The position numbers and the translations under genes were made by a program. A stretch of 64,000 bases of DNA. Origin: Metabacillus kandeliae. GTDB taxonomy: Bacteria; Bacillota; Bacilli; Bacillales; Bacillaceae. Positions 24,161 through 33,238 of this stretch are shown here, in pieces. The notes beneath the pieces were generated by a model, which saw only the letters and a program-made list of their open reading frames with translations, did not search any database and was not told where the DNA came from. The stretch spans positions 86,836-150,835 of the forward strand of contig NZ_JAJOZE010000008.1 in assembly GCF_021166585.1 (NCBI RefSeq). Direction: 5' to 3'. How positions within the stretch are numbered: position 1 is the stretch's first letter; each line of letters opens with the position of its first letter.

Positions 24161-26832
24161 AGAATGTCATCCCCCTTCTTCATGCTGATTTTGATTGTTT
24201 TATATCCTCTTGAAGTAACAGCTGTCCTGCCGGATATTTCTCCGCCCTCTTTTTCATACAAATTGGCTTCTTTGAAAGAAAGATTTCGGTCAGAGGAAAT
24301 GACAGTTTCCGCTTCCTCTTCAGAAGGATTGCAAACCCTTAGGATAAGTCCATCCTGCTCCCAGGCAAGCTTGCACATGCTGAAATAAACTCCATCATCT
24401 ATGCTGAACAAAGAATAGACTTGAGGTGCTTCCTTTACTGGATAAGGAATTTCAAACCTGTCCAACCTTTCCTCAAAAGTATTGAGAGACTGCAGCTGAT
24501 AAGCTGTTTGATGGTTTTGAAAGCTTTCGGAAAAAGCAAAAATGGCATCTTCCAATTGCTCTGTCTGCTTTAGCTGAACAGCATATTCGAACACCATCTT
24601 CTGCTTCATTTGGGCATCCGGTGTTTCAACTATTTTATTGTTAATCCCTGATGCGCGCCCAGGCCTCCAGGCAAGATTATCTTTCCCGAGCAAGCCCACA
24701 CTTCTAAAAAGAGTCAGCGCCAGCTCTTTTGTTTCAGTCAGCACTTCGTATTCTTTCATTCCTTTGCACGAAACGGCAAAAACGTTTTGCCCTTCTTTTA
24801 AAGCTGCAGCTGTTTCCAGCGGATAAATCGGAACTGGTGCTTCTGCATAGCCTTCTTCGCGCCAATTTTCCATCCTTGGGTTTTCAGAAGACCTTTCAAG
24901 CAGTGTAAAGCCCTGATCTGCATAGGATTTGCTGAGATCCTTCATAGGCGCCTTTAGCAGCACCCTTGTCCGCTGATCCTCCAAAGTATTCTCAATCTCA
25001 TGCTTTACCCGCAAAAAGTCTTCGCCCTGGTGCAATTCAAACACAGTCACAATCTTCATGCTTCCGGTTGCCTGTTTCTTCTTTCTCTCATCAAGGTTTG
25101 CCGGGAGAGCTCTTTCATGCTCTACAGCAAGCTCCTGAACAAACTTGCCCGGTTTTGCATAAAGAAGCTTCGCATTTGAAAGATACATCGGCTGATCGCC
25201 TTCAAGCGGGGAGTAATCATAGGAATCCCCGTCATCTGCCGTATTTTCAAAAGAGATGAGCTGTTCTGCCGTTTGCTTTGTCAGCTTGTTGAAGAGTGTG
25301 ACATTTCCATTTTCAAAGCACAGCTTCAGTGCACTGTTTTCTATGCAGCTGAGAGAGCTTGTCTCTTGTCTATCTTCAGACTCCCCATCCTTTTCTGAAA
25401 CAATAAATGTCTGATAGCCCATTGATGGAAGAGAGCCCGCTTGAAGCGAAACAGTTGAACGATAGTAGCCTTCAAGCTCGATCTCCTTGTCGCCATCTGC
25501 TGTAACAACGACCTGCTTGCCGCCGCTGATGTATTCCTGCTCAAGAATTTCAAAGGCCGTTTCTGATTCGCCTGCTTTAGTGATTGTAAACGCCGGTTTT
25601 TTAGTAAACAGGACAGCCTGTCCCATTTGCTCCTTCTGCTTAGGCAGCAGATTGAAAAGAACGAAAATGTTCTTTTCCCCTAGCTTGCTGCTGACCGCAT
25701 GGGTGATTTGCTTTTTAATGAGGTTAGCCTGCCCGTCCGCAAGCCTGATGACTTTGTGCAGCCTGCTGATAATATCGCTGTTCGTCTGATCAGAGTTGCA
25801 GCCCCCGATGCTGTCATGAGCATGCACATCAAACAGCTGCTTCCACATATGATCAAGCCATGATTGCGGGTAATTCAGGCCAAGGCTGTATCCGATGGCT
25901 GCCAGCGGCTCCAATATATGAAGTATTTTAGACTCTGCCTCGTTATTCAAATATTTGATGTCATACCGCTGAGACCGGATGGTATTGTGAATCCTGGATT
26001 TTTGCGGCGCCAGCAGCTCTCCTTCAAGAACTGCAGGAAACTCCTCTTTCCAGGCTTCCTCCATGTATGTCTCATAATCTGACAAAATATATTCATGGTC
26101 TGCATCCATCTCATTTAATGCTTTAATGGTTTCTGGAAAATGGCTTCTCGCCAGAACCTGATCGCCGCCTGCCGGCAAAAGCAAGTGCCCTGTGCTTTTA
26201 TTGAGCTTCCCAAGCTTTTCAAGCATAGGCTTCAGTCTTTCCGTGACATATTCGTCATCTGAAGACAGAAACTTTCCGGGGCCGTAGCCGAGATAGATAT
26301 AGTTGGATTTGATCCTTGTGCCATCAGGTGATTGCCATTGAAAATTGAGGTCATCCCCAAGTTCATCCTGATAAATGCCGCGCTGCAAAATGCTGTATTC
26401 TATACCGAAATCTTTAAAAATGGATGGCAGATAGGCATTTTGCCCAAAAATATCAGGCAGATAGCCGATGCTCATGCTGTGCCCGAAGCTGCTGGCCATT
26501 CTTGTTCCGTATAATAGGTTTCGAATGAGGGACTCCTTGTTGACGAGCAAGGAGTCTGCCTGCGTGTACCAGGGGCCAACAAATAGCTTTTTGGCCTGGA
26601 TGAGCTTTTTCAGACGTTCCCTATTTTCAGGGCGGATTTTCAAATAATCATCGACAATGGACATTTGCCCATCAAACATATAAGCATGAAAGCTTTCATC
26701 AATTTCTAAAAGCTGGATCAGGTAGTCCATGTTTTCGGTTAATAAAAGGTTTGAATCTTCAATGGTAAAGTACCATTCCCGGTCCCAGTGAGAATGCGGG
26801 ACGACGTATACTTTTTTTCTTTCACTCATCAT
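24157..26832 (-). CDS. GH38 alpha-mannosidase (MngB-like)
   Basis: This 891-residue zinc enzyme starts with the metal motif PHSHWDREWYFT. The nucleophile region is GYLPDIFGQNAYLP (aspartate in PDIFG), and the later metal motif is HAHDSIGGCNSD. Length and closeness to a fructose-family PTS fit E. coli MngB, which hydrolyses 2-O-(6-phospho-mannosyl)-glycerate. No signal peptide, so it works on an imported, probably phosphorylated substrate. It follows the PTS gene by 18 bp behind GGGGAGG. Confidence 0.9.
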   Translation of the reverse strand: MMSERKKVYVVPHSHWDREWYFTIEDSNLLLTENMDYLIQLLEIDESFHAYMFDGQMSIVDDYLKIRPENRERLKKLIQAKKLFVGPWYTQADSLLVNKESLIRNLLYGTRMASSFGHSMSIGYLPDIFGQNAYLPSIFKDFGIEYSILQRGIYQDELGDDLNFQWQSPDGTRIKSNYIYLGYGPGKFLSSDDEYVTERLKPMLEKLGKLNKSTGHLLLPAGGDQVLARSHFPETIKALNEMDADHEYILSDYETYMEEAWKEEFPAVLEGELLAPQKSRIHNTIRSQRYDIKYLNNEAESKILHILEPLAAIGYSLGLNYPQSWLDHMWKQLFDVHAHDSIGGCNSDQTNSDIISRLHKVIRLADGQANLIKKQITHAVSSKLGEKNIFVLFNLLPKQKEQMGQAVLFTKKPAFTITKAGESETAFEILEQEYISGGKQVVVTADGDKEIELEGYYRSTVSLQAGSLPSMGYQTFIVSEKDGESEDRQETSSLSCIENSALKLCFENGNVTLFNKLTKQTAEQLISFENTADDGDSYDYSPLEGDQPMYLSNAKLLYAKPGKFVQELAVEHERALPANLDERKKKQATGSMKIVTVFELHQGEDFLRVKHEIENTLEDQRTRVLLKAPMKDLSKSYADQGFTLLERSSENPRMENWREEGYAEAPVPIYPLETAAALKEGQNVFAVSCKGMKEYEVLTETKELALTLFRSVGLLGKDNLAWRPGRASGINNKIVETPDAQMKQKMVFEYAVQLKQTEQLEDAIFAFSESFQNHQTAYQLQSLNTFEERLDRFEIPYPVKEAPQVYSLFSIDDGVYFSMCKLAWEQDGLILRVCNPSEEEAETVISSDRNLSFKEANLYEKEGGEISGRTAVTSRGYKTIKISMKKGDDIL

Positions 26833-26850
26833 GCTTTCCTCCCCAGGCTG

Positions 26851-28818
26851 TTAATTGGCTGTTTGTTTTTCTTTTCTGCGGATCAAGGCATATCTGATCA
26901 AGATGTTGGCGAAGGCGATGAATAAGACGCCGACCGCCAGGCCAATCAGGTAAGACCAGAAGTTCTCAACGAGCGGCCAGCCCCATACTGCCGGGAGGGG
27001 ATACCATTGAACAGCTCCAAGAAGAACAGCTGTAACGCCGCCTAAAATCGCTCCGATAATATTGATTGGAATGGTCAGGAGCGGATTGCGCAGCATAAAT
27101 GGAATAGCACCTTCGCTGATGGCAATGAAACCAAGCAATAGTGACGTATTGCCGACAACTCTTAAATCAGGATCAAAAACTCTTCTTCCCACCACAAAGC
27201 GGTCAATTACAGTCGCAAGGCCAAGTCCGATTGGCGGAATGACAATTGCAAGCACCCTTGCTGTCAGCGGGAAAATGTGGTCAGCTGAAAGGCCAATCGC
27301 AATCGCACCCGCTGCTTTATTGACAGGACCACCAAGGTCAAATGCTGTTGCTGCTGCGATAATCGTTGAAAGAACAACATTTCCTGAGCCGGAAGCTCCT
27401 TTGATGACTTCGGTCAGCCACTGGTTCAGGGCGCCGAATACCGGATCAACAAAGTAAAAATTCAGGAAGAAAACAGTAAGCACGCTTATGGCAGGAATGA
27501 TCAGCATCGGCTTCATTGCCTGCAGATTTTTATGAAGCTTGATTTTGTCATTGGCTAATTTTGATACATATCCAGCTGCAAGCCCTAAGAATAAAGCACC
27601 TAAAAAGCCTGATGGAATGCCGTTTTCAACACCCCAGAACGTATAGTGAAGCCCTGCTGCGAACGCTCCTCCGATAAAGCCTGAGACAAGTCCCGGCCTG
27701 TTGGCGATCGCATAGGCCGTAAAGGCAGCAAAGATCGGATACATAAATTTAAAAATCATGGTTCCAAACGCGTCTAAATAATGGAGGATGACAAAAAGCT
27801 GGTTTGGATTTGCCGCATATTTCGGGTCCGAAATTTCGTTCACAAGACCAAACGGCATGGAACCGAGCTTCGCAATTCCGATCATAAGTCCTGCAGATAC
27901 GATAACAGGGATCATATAAGAGATTCCTGTTAAGATCGCCTGAGACATTTCGCTGAAAAAGCCTTTCTTTTCACCGTTTTCCGTTGCGCTGCTTTCTCCA
28001 GACCCTTCCTGAACAGTTCCGTCAGGGTTATTTAAAGCTCTATCGATCATTTCCTCAGCATGTCTCAAAGGCTCTGCTACTTTTGTTTTGACAAAAGGCA
28101 GCCCATTAAAGCGTTCCATTCCTTTAGGGGAAATATCTGTTGCAAAAATAACGGCATCTGCTTCTTTGATCAGCTTTCTTGTATGCTCATCCTCGAGGCC
28201 GTTCGCCCCCTGTTTTTCCACAATGACTTCAATGCCGAGCTTTCGGCCAGCTTTTTCCAGAGCTTCTGCTGCCATATACGTATGAGCAATTCCTGCCGCA
28301 CACGCTGTAATGGCAAGGACCTTTTTACTGCCAGCAAAGCTTTCCTGCGGTTCCTTCTTCTCTGTTTTGTCTAACGCTTTCAAAAATTCTTCTGAGTTCC
28401 GTGCTCCGAATAGGCTTTTTCTGTATTCGTCATCCATGAGTCTCATGCTGAGCTCAGACAGAAGGGCAAGATGGGTCGATCCCGCTTCTCCTTCAGGTAT
28501 AGCCAGCAAAAAGACAAGCTCTACTTCGTTTGAAGGATCGATGCTTTCCCAAGTGTTTAAAGGCTTTTTCAGTCTTGCTGCAGCAAATGCCGCGCGTTTA
28601 ACAGCTTTTGACTTTCCGTGGGGGATAGCAAGGCCTGCTTCAAGCCCAGTCGGAGATATATTTTCGCGGTCCAGCACTGCTTGATAGTACTCATCCTTTG
28701 ATTGAAGGACATCGTTTTCATCCAGTGCCTGCACCAGTTTTTCGATTACTTCCTCCTTTGATGCAGCTTCTACATCAAAAAGGAGCAGATGCTGATTGGT
28801 CATCGCTTTTAATTCCAT
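26851..28818 (-). CDS. PTS fructose-family EIIABC (mannosylglycerate-type)
   Basis: This 655-residue permease has its domains in order. IIA (1-150) carries the phospho-histidine in LAIPHGKS. IIB (about 165-265) has its cysteine in ITACAAGIAHTYMAA. A multi-helix IIC (about 285-650) has GGAFAAGLHYTFWG. It takes up and phosphorylates a sugar or glycoside using PEP. The A-B-C order and the following GH38 gene match the E. coli mannosylglycerate system MngA-MngB. It is the first gene of the operon, behind GGAGTGG, with a cre-like site 30 bp upstream and a divergent RpiR regulator. Confidence 0.88.
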   Translation of the reverse strand: MELKAMTNQHLLLFDVEAASKEEVIEKLVQALDENDVLQSKDEYYQAVLDRENISPTGLEAGLAIPHGKSKAVKRAAFAAARLKKPLNTWESIDPSNEVELVFLLAIPEGEAGSTHLALLSELSMRLMDDEYRKSLFGARNSEEFLKALDKTEKKEPQESFAGSKKVLAITACAAGIAHTYMAAEALEKAGRKLGIEVIVEKQGANGLEDEHTRKLIKEADAVIFATDISPKGMERFNGLPFVKTKVAEPLRHAEEMIDRALNNPDGTVQEGSGESSATENGEKKGFFSEMSQAILTGISYMIPVIVSAGLMIGIAKLGSMPFGLVNEISDPKYAANPNQLFVILHYLDAFGTMIFKFMYPIFAAFTAYAIANRPGLVSGFIGGAFAAGLHYTFWGVENGIPSGFLGALFLGLAAGYVSKLANDKIKLHKNLQAMKPMLIIPAISVLTVFFLNFYFVDPVFGALNQWLTEVIKGASGSGNVVLSTIIAAATAFDLGGPVNKAAGAIAIGLSADHIFPLTARVLAIVIPPIGLGLATVIDRFVVGRRVFDPDLRVVGNTSLLLGFIAISEGAIPFMLRNPLLTIPINIIGAILGGVTAVLLGAVQWYPLPAVWGWPLVENFWSYLIGLAVGVLFIAFANILIRYALIRRKEKQTAN

Positions 28819-28847
28819 AACACCACTCCGTTCATTTTGCTTAGTCT

Positions 28848-28862
28848 TGTGAAGCGCTTACA
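28848..28862 (-). promoter_or_regulatory. cre-like site (CcpA)
   Basis: The minus strand reads TGTAAGCGCTTCACA, which is the CcpA consensus TGTAAGCGCTTNCA with one inserted base. It lies between the divergent PTS and RpiR genes, so carbon catabolite repression of the operon is likely. Confidence 0.55.
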
Positions 28863-29001
28863 CCTTATTTTTACCATAGTTCTTTAGGTAATGGCTGTAC
28901 GCTTCATGTACAAATGTACACCAGGACATCAGCAGGCAAGTGTTATTGTACCCAAATTGATTTATACTAAAGAGAGCTGGAAATCGAAATGGGGAACCTG
29001 G

Positions 29002-29775
29002 ATGGGAAAAGTAATTGATAAGTTTGCTCAGGCAATTTCAGGCCTGAGTCACTCCGAAAAACATGTTCTTTACTATATTGAACGGGAATTGGAGAAGTCG
29101 AAAAACCTGTCGCTGACGGAAATGGCGAAGGAAAACAGCGTCAGTACAACCACGATCGTCAGAATGTGCCATAAGCTCGGACTCGACGGATTTTCAGAGC
29201 TGCGCTACATATTAAAAACAATAGAAGAAGATGATCTTCCAAAGAGCGAGAATATTATTTCAAGGCACCAAGCTGACCTGCAGGAATCCCTTTCGCAAAT
29301 CTCCTTATCTGATGTGCAGAAAATCTGCCAGATGATGGTGAAAGCAGAAAAGGTCATTATCGTTGCAGTCGGGCTGTCTAAAATGATGGGCGAATATTTC
29401 AGCAAGCTGCTCATGCAGGTGAACAAACCCACTCTTTATGCCTATGAATCTCATATAATTGACCTTCTTTCCAACATCTCCGGAAAAAATGATTTGGTGA
29501 TTTTCATCTCATCAAGCGGAGAAACAAAAACCATTGTGAATGTGGCGGAGAAGCTTCTTTATCAGAATAGAAATATTGCGGCGATTACCAATTCGGTAGG
29601 CAGCACGCTGACTGGGCTTGTACCATCTTCTCTGGCCACAAATGTCCAGAGGGTCACCTATAAAGGCTATGATTTAACGTCAAGATCCTCTTTGGTCGCG
29701 ATTATTGATATTCTTTTTGAAGCCTATCTGGTAGAAACCATTAACAATGAAGAAGGTAATGATAATGTGCTTTAA
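29002..29775 (+). CDS. RpiR-family regulator (HTH + SIS)
   Basis: The ATG at 29002 (GGGGA in front) starts the conserved part; the open frame runs 111 bases further upstream but without family similarity. The 257-residue product has an N-terminal HTH (SHSEKHVLYYIE, LTEMAKENSVSTTTIVRMCHKLGL) and a sugar-isomerase SIS domain (VIIVAVGLSKMMGEYFSKLL, FISSSGETKTIVN) that usually binds a phosphosugar. It is divergent from the PTS-mannosidase-phosphorylase operon and is its probable regulator, responding to the phosphorylated substrate. Confidence 0.88.
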   Translation: MGKVIDKFAQAISGLSHSEKHVLYYIERELEKSKNLSLTEMAKENSVSTTTIVRMCHKLGLDGFSELRYILKTIEEDDLPKSENIISRHQADLQESLSQISLSDVQKICQMMVKAEKVIIVAVGLSKMMGEYFSKLLMQVNKPTLYAYESHIIDLLSNISGKNDLVIFISSSGETKTIVNVAEKLLYQNRNIAAITNSVGSTLTGLVPSSLATNVQRVTYKGYDLTSRSSLVAIIDILFEAYLVETINNEEGNDNVL

Positions 29776-29787
29776 GTACTAAAAGAT

Positions 29788-29814
29788 GTTTGAACCCCCT
29801 TTTATATAGGCTAT
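29788..29814 (+). promoter_or_regulatory. SigB-like promoter of the SDR gene
   Basis: GTTTGA (29788-29793), a 15-bp spacer and GGCTAT (29809-29814) resemble the general-stress SigB consensus GTTTAA-N12-15-GGGTAT. It lies 40 bp before the start. Confidence 0.4.
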
Positions 29815-29853
29815 GTAGAAGGTATTGACGCCTAAATTCAAAGGAGAGTTACG

Positions 29854-30639
29854 ATGACAGAACAAAGACAGCTAGCAATGATTACAGGCGCCTCCTCAGG
29901 ACTGGGCCTGGAGCTTGCCAAGCAATTTGCCCAAAACGGGTACGACATCGCCTTATCAGGATCAAGCGAAAGGGTTTTTGAAGCAGCCGAAACCATACGG
30001 GGACTTGGAGCGGAAGCCTATCCTCACCAAGCTGATGCCGCTGAATATAAAGGTGTAGAGAGCTTTTGGAACTTTGTAAAAGAACTGGACCGTCCGCTGG
30101 AGGCAGCAGTCCTCAACGTTGGTATCGGGCTTGGCGGGCCTTTTGCCGAAACAAAGCTTGAAGATGAGCTCCGGCTGATATCCATCAATATCTCTGGCAC
30201 TGTTCACATGGCGAAGCGGGTTGTGCAGCATATGCTGCCGAACGGCAGAGGAAAAATCATGGTTGTTTCATCCATTGCCGCCACACTCCCGACACCATAT
30301 GAGACGGTATATGGCCCGTCAAAAGCCTTTGGATTTTCATTTGCTGAAGCACTTCGCGAGGAACTCCGGGGAACTGGTGTGAATGTGACAGCATTTCTGC
30401 CGGGACCGACTGATACAAACTTCCATGACAATGCCGGAATGGGTTCCAGCGAAATTGGCTCTTCAGAGAAAAATGATAAAGAACTCGTCGCAAGACAGGG
30501 CTTTGAAGCACTAATGAACAATGTGGACCAAGTAGTCGGCGGCGATGAGAAAACAAAGCAGGAGGCAGAAGAAAATAGAAGAACGCCTGAGCCTGAAAAA
30601 GCAGCACGTCATGCTGAACGCGCGCGTCCACGGGATTAA
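29854..30639 (+). CDS. Short-chain dehydrogenase/reductase with charged tail
   Basis: This 261-residue Rossmann enzyme has the nucleotide motif TGASSGLGLEL (residues 11-21), the catalytic serine in VVSSIAA and YGPSK as the Y-x3-K pair. The usual NNAG reads LNVG. Residues about 225-261 form a highly charged tail (EEN RRTPEPEKAARHAERARPRD region) not usual for SDRs. RBS AAAGGAG. Substrate unknown. The SigB-like promoter suggests a general-stress oxidoreductase such as those B. subtilis induces under stress. Confidence 0.88.
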   Translation: MTEQRQLAMITGASSGLGLELAKQFAQNGYDIALSGSSERVFEAAETIRGLGAEAYPHQADAAEYKGVESFWNFVKELDRPLEAAVLNVGIGLGGPFAETKLEDELRLISINISGTVHMAKRVVQHMLPNGRGKIMVVSSIAATLPTPYETVYGPSKAFGFSFAEALREELRGTGVNVTAFLPGPTDTNFHDNAGMGSSEIGSSEKNDKELVARQGFEALMNNVDQVVGGDEKTKQEAEENRRTPEPEKAARHAERARPRD

Positions 30640-30662
30640 GTTTTCGTTAATATCAAACGTAC

Positions 30663-30698
30663 AAATAGACTAGCGTCCTAAGAGGCGCTAGTCTATTT
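30663..30698 (+). terminator. Intrinsic terminator of the SDR gene
   Basis: A perfect 13-bp stem AAATAGACTAGCG (30663-30675) pairs with 30686-30698, ending in TTTT. The next 216 bases before the MFS gene show no clear feature. Confidence 0.8.
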
Positions 30699-30914
30699 TA
30701 ATCTGTATATATCATGAAAAGCTGCCTGCCGGCTTAATGAACCTTTGTGATTTTAGCCTCCGATAACCTTAAGTATTCATGTCGCCAAAATTGGAAGCAT
30801 AAGAACCGTCCCTCCGCTTTCCTCCCTTTTAAGGAATAAATCATCTTTACATTTTCCAGATACATGGGATAAGGTGATACTAGATTTGTATAAAAGAGAA
30901 GAGGAGAGTCAGAC

Positions 30915-32114
30915 TTGAACCGCTTTCTATGGACATCATATGGTATGTATTTTTTAGGCGGCGTAAACAGCGTTTTTTTCGGCGCCATCCTTTCTGAGCT
31001 TCTGGCTCATTACAATGTGAGCTACACAGCTGGAGGAACTCTCATTTTGCTTCAGTCGATCGGCTTTATTGTCGGCGTGCCGCTGACAGCAGCTTTTATG
31101 AGGAAGCACCATTACCGCTTTATTTTAAGCGGATCCGCTTTACTCGTGGCTATAGCCCAGTTCGGCGTCCTTGGACTGCCGCATTTTTACGTATTGGCCT
31201 TTTTGGTCATTTTAAATGGAATCGGTACCTCATCGCTGGAAACAGCAGTGGCTTCCTATGTGATGGAGCTGTTTGAGGGCAGAAGAGCGATTTCGATGAG
31301 CCGGCTCGAGGTGGCCTTCGGTGCTGGTGCACTGTGTATGCCGATTATTGCGAGTGTGCTGATTGCTGCTCATATGTGGAGATTTTCGGCCTTGCTTGTT
31401 GGTATCTTTGCCCTTGTTCTGGCCATTATCTGGCAGACAATATCCGTATCCCTTCAAGCTTCGCCAAGTGAAGAAGGGCACATGGATGCCAGGACGGCTG
31501 AAGCACCAGTCTTTAAAGGTGCTGCTTCCAAATATGGCATTCTCATGCTGTTTCTTCTCATCATTTTCGTTTACGTGGGAATGGAAGGCAGCCTGAACAG
31601 CTTTCTCCCGAGTATTTTCACAACAGGTCTTGGCACAAGCCCATATTTTGCTTCACTCAGCACATCTGTCTTTTGGGTGGCAATGCTCCTCGGGCGCCTT
31701 TGCATTGGCTGGATTATCCGGCATGTGAGCTATGAACGCTATTTGTTCGCAAGTATGCTGCTGGGAATGGCACTTGTGCTTTTTCTTACGCAAAGCGGTA
31801 CAGTCTGGCTTTCTTTTCTCATTATTTTCGGACTGGGGTTAGGTCTCTCAGGGATTTACTCGATTACAATGGTGTATGCAAACCATACATTTCCCGGCAT
31901 GGAAAGGACAGTAACCAGTGCTGTGACCGCTTTTGCAGGTATTGGCGGTGCTGTTTTTCCGTTTATTATCGGATTTGGGATCGATCACTTTTCAACGCAG
32001 CAGGTGCTGTGGATGCTGTTTGGATTTTCATTGCTTTTGTTCCTTGCCTTCCTGGTCATAACATTCAGCCTGAACACGATTAGAAAGCAATCTCTTTCTC
32101 GAAAAGCAGGGTAA
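30915..32114 (+). CDS. MFS transporter, GlcP-like
   Basis: This 399-residue protein has 12 predicted helices split by a central hydrophilic loop (about 180-200). Features of the sugar-type MFS branch are GIGTSSLETAVASYVMELF and the MSRLEVAFGAGALCMP block, which recall B. subtilis GlcP and related carriers with the ExxxxxSxxE-LFG pattern. The start is TTG at 30915 behind GAGGAG. It is a single gene between two terminators. Substrate uncertain; a sugar is only a guess. Confidence 0.8.
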   Translation: MNRFLWTSYGMYFLGGVNSVFFGAILSELLAHYNVSYTAGGTLILLQSIGFIVGVPLTAAFMRKHHYRFILSGSALLVAIAQFGVLGLPHFYVLAFLVILNGIGTSSLETAVASYVMELFEGRRAISMSRLEVAFGAGALCMPIIASVLIAAHMWRFSALLVGIFALVLAIIWQTISVSLQASPSEEGHMDARTAEAPVFKGAASKYGILMLFLLIIFVYVGMEGSLNSFLPSIFTTGLGTSPYFASLSTSVFWVAMLLGRLCIGWIIRHVSYERYLFASMLLGMALVLFLTQSGTVWLSFLIIFGLGLGLSGIYSITMVYANHTFPGMERTVTSAVTAFAGIGGAVFPFIIGFGIDHFSTQQVLWMLFGFSLLLFLAFLVITFSLNTIRKQSLSRKAG

Positions 32115-32120
32115 AAAAAA

Positions 32121-32146
32121 CTGCAGACCTATTGTCTGCAGCTTTT
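32121..32146. terminator. Bidirectional terminator
   Basis: CTGCAGAC (32121-32128) pairs with GTCTGCAG (32134-32141), flanked by A- and T-runs. It lies between the MFS gene and the convergent yfmQ-like gene. Confidence 0.85.
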
Positions 32147-32150
32147 TCCC

Positions 32151-32585
32151 TTATGCCAGTGCGAGAGCAGGCTCTTGCAGCTGTGCTGATTGCAGAGAAT
32201 AGGCAATCACTTTTTTCTTGTATTGCTTTACAACATCCACCCGGTCTTTGTATCTGTATATAAAAAGCTTTGCTTCGCTCTTGCCGAACTTTGTATTCAC
32301 AATAAGTGCTGTTCCGCCGTTTTCCGGATGAAGGAAAGCTTCCTCGTCTCCAGGATAAATATAATATTTTTCAATATAAATAGCTTCATTAAAGCCGCGG
32401 ATAAAAGAAGCTTTTTCTTCTCCCGCTGCTGTATGGCCGCCGATAGATACGTCAGTATCCTGCTCTGAAAGCTTTTGATGCACAGCTGTCTTTCCCATGA
32501 GCCAATCAATCGTGAAGGAAGGCATGCTGGTGACGAGTATTTTAACCAGACTTGCTAAAATGACTGTAACAATCACCCATGTCAT
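32151..32585 (-). CDS. YfmQ-like membrane-anchored protein
   Basis: This 144-residue protein has an N-terminal hydrophobic helix (about 3-20). A soluble part follows with WLMGKTAVHQKLSEQDT, HPENGGTALIVNTK and YRYKDRVDVVKQYKKKVIAYSL. This matches my recollection of Bacillus YfmQ, a conserved protein of unknown function. GGGGAAATG precedes the start. Single gene. Confidence 0.65.
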   Translation of the reverse strand: MTWVIVTVILASLVKILVTSMPSFTIDWLMGKTAVHQKLSEQDTDVSIGGHTAAGEEKASFIRGFNEAIYIEKYYIYPGDEEAFLHPENGGTALIVNTKFGKSEAKLFIYRYKDRVDVVKQYKKKVIAYSLQSAQLQEPALALA

Positions 32586-32707
32586 TTTTACATTTCCCCT
32601 TTTGCTCTGATAAATAAGTACACTCTTATTTTATCACTTTGAGGGGAGTTAGGTTTTGACGATTGTGTGAAACCGGCTTGCCTAACATTTGGCTCTGTTA
32701 AATACGG

Positions 32708-32841
32708 CTGTTGATTTCCGTTCCAGGCGTCCGCTTTCCGCGGGGCGGGCGGTGAGCCTCCTTCGGCGCCTTAGCGCCTGTGGGGTCTCACCTGTCCCGC
32801 TGCTCCCGCAGGAGTCTCCCGCCTGCCACTCCAATCAACAG
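32708..32841. repeat. 134-bp dispersed repeat with terminal inverted repeats
   Basis: The ends CTGTTGATT (32708-32716) and AATCAACAG (32833-32841) are exact inverted repeats, extending imperfectly to 22 bp. Inside are GC-rich nested stems: GGTGAG with CTCACC, GGCGCC-TTA-GCGCC, and CTCCCGCAGGAG. The whole folds into one branched hairpin. The sequence (CTTTCCGCGGGGCGGGCGG...) is one I recognise as a multi-copy intergenic element of many Bacillaceae genomes. It fills most of the 336-bp gap between the yfmQ-like gene and the next gene and has no ORF. Flanking TTTGGCTCTGTTAAA and TTTAACATAGTC words probably belong to it. Confidence 0.8.
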
Positions 32842-32899
32842 GTGCTCAATAATCAACATTCTCCTTTAACATAGTCTAACATTTAGATCTTAAAAAAAA

Positions 32900-32919
32900 C
32901 TGAGAGCCAGCACTCTCAG
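32900..32919 (-). terminator. Terminator of the small basic protein gene
   Basis: CTGAGAG (32900-32906) pairs with CTCTCAG (32913-32919). On the minus strand it is followed by eight T. Confidence 0.8.
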
Positions 32920-32921
32920 CC

Positions 32922-33146
32922 TTATTTCTTCCCTTTTTTCTTTTTAGCTTCTTCCACAGCCGATTTGCCTTTGGGTGCGCTTTCAAATTTTACGAACACT
33001 TGAAAGTTCTTTTCATCAACCGGGGTTACCTCCAAAACCTTTCCTTTTCGCCCCTTTACCTTCACGTCATCTCCAGCAGCCGGAATCGATTTCAGCAGCT
33101 GTGTCAGCAGCGTGTTTCTTTCCTCAAAAAAATGAACAGCAAACAT
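32922..33146 (-). CDS. Small conserved-looking protein with KOW-like segment
   Basis: The product is 74 residues. A short N-terminal helix (FFEERNTLLTQLLKSIP) leads to AGDDVKVKGRKGKVLEVTPVDEKNFQVFVKF, which reads like an SH3/KOW-type barrel. A lysine-rich tail follows. AGGTGG in front and its own terminator support expression. I do not recognise the family; RNA or nucleic-acid binding is only suggested by the composition. Confidence 0.65.
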   Translation of the reverse strand: MFAVHFFEERNTLLTQLLKSIPAAGDDVKVKGRKGKVLEVTPVDEKNFQVFVKFESAPKGKSAVEEAKKKKGKK

Positions 33147-33238
33147 GCAGGCACCACCTATCCCTCGTCTCTGTGTTCCTATAAAATATGAAGGTAAGGA
33201 AAAAATTAGAACTAGGCCTCAGCCAAAGGAGGAGTACA

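Noticed and set aside
30699..30914. Possible gene or RNA before the MFS transporter
   Set aside because: No open frame with a ribosome site, no stable stem beyond the terminator at 30663-30698.
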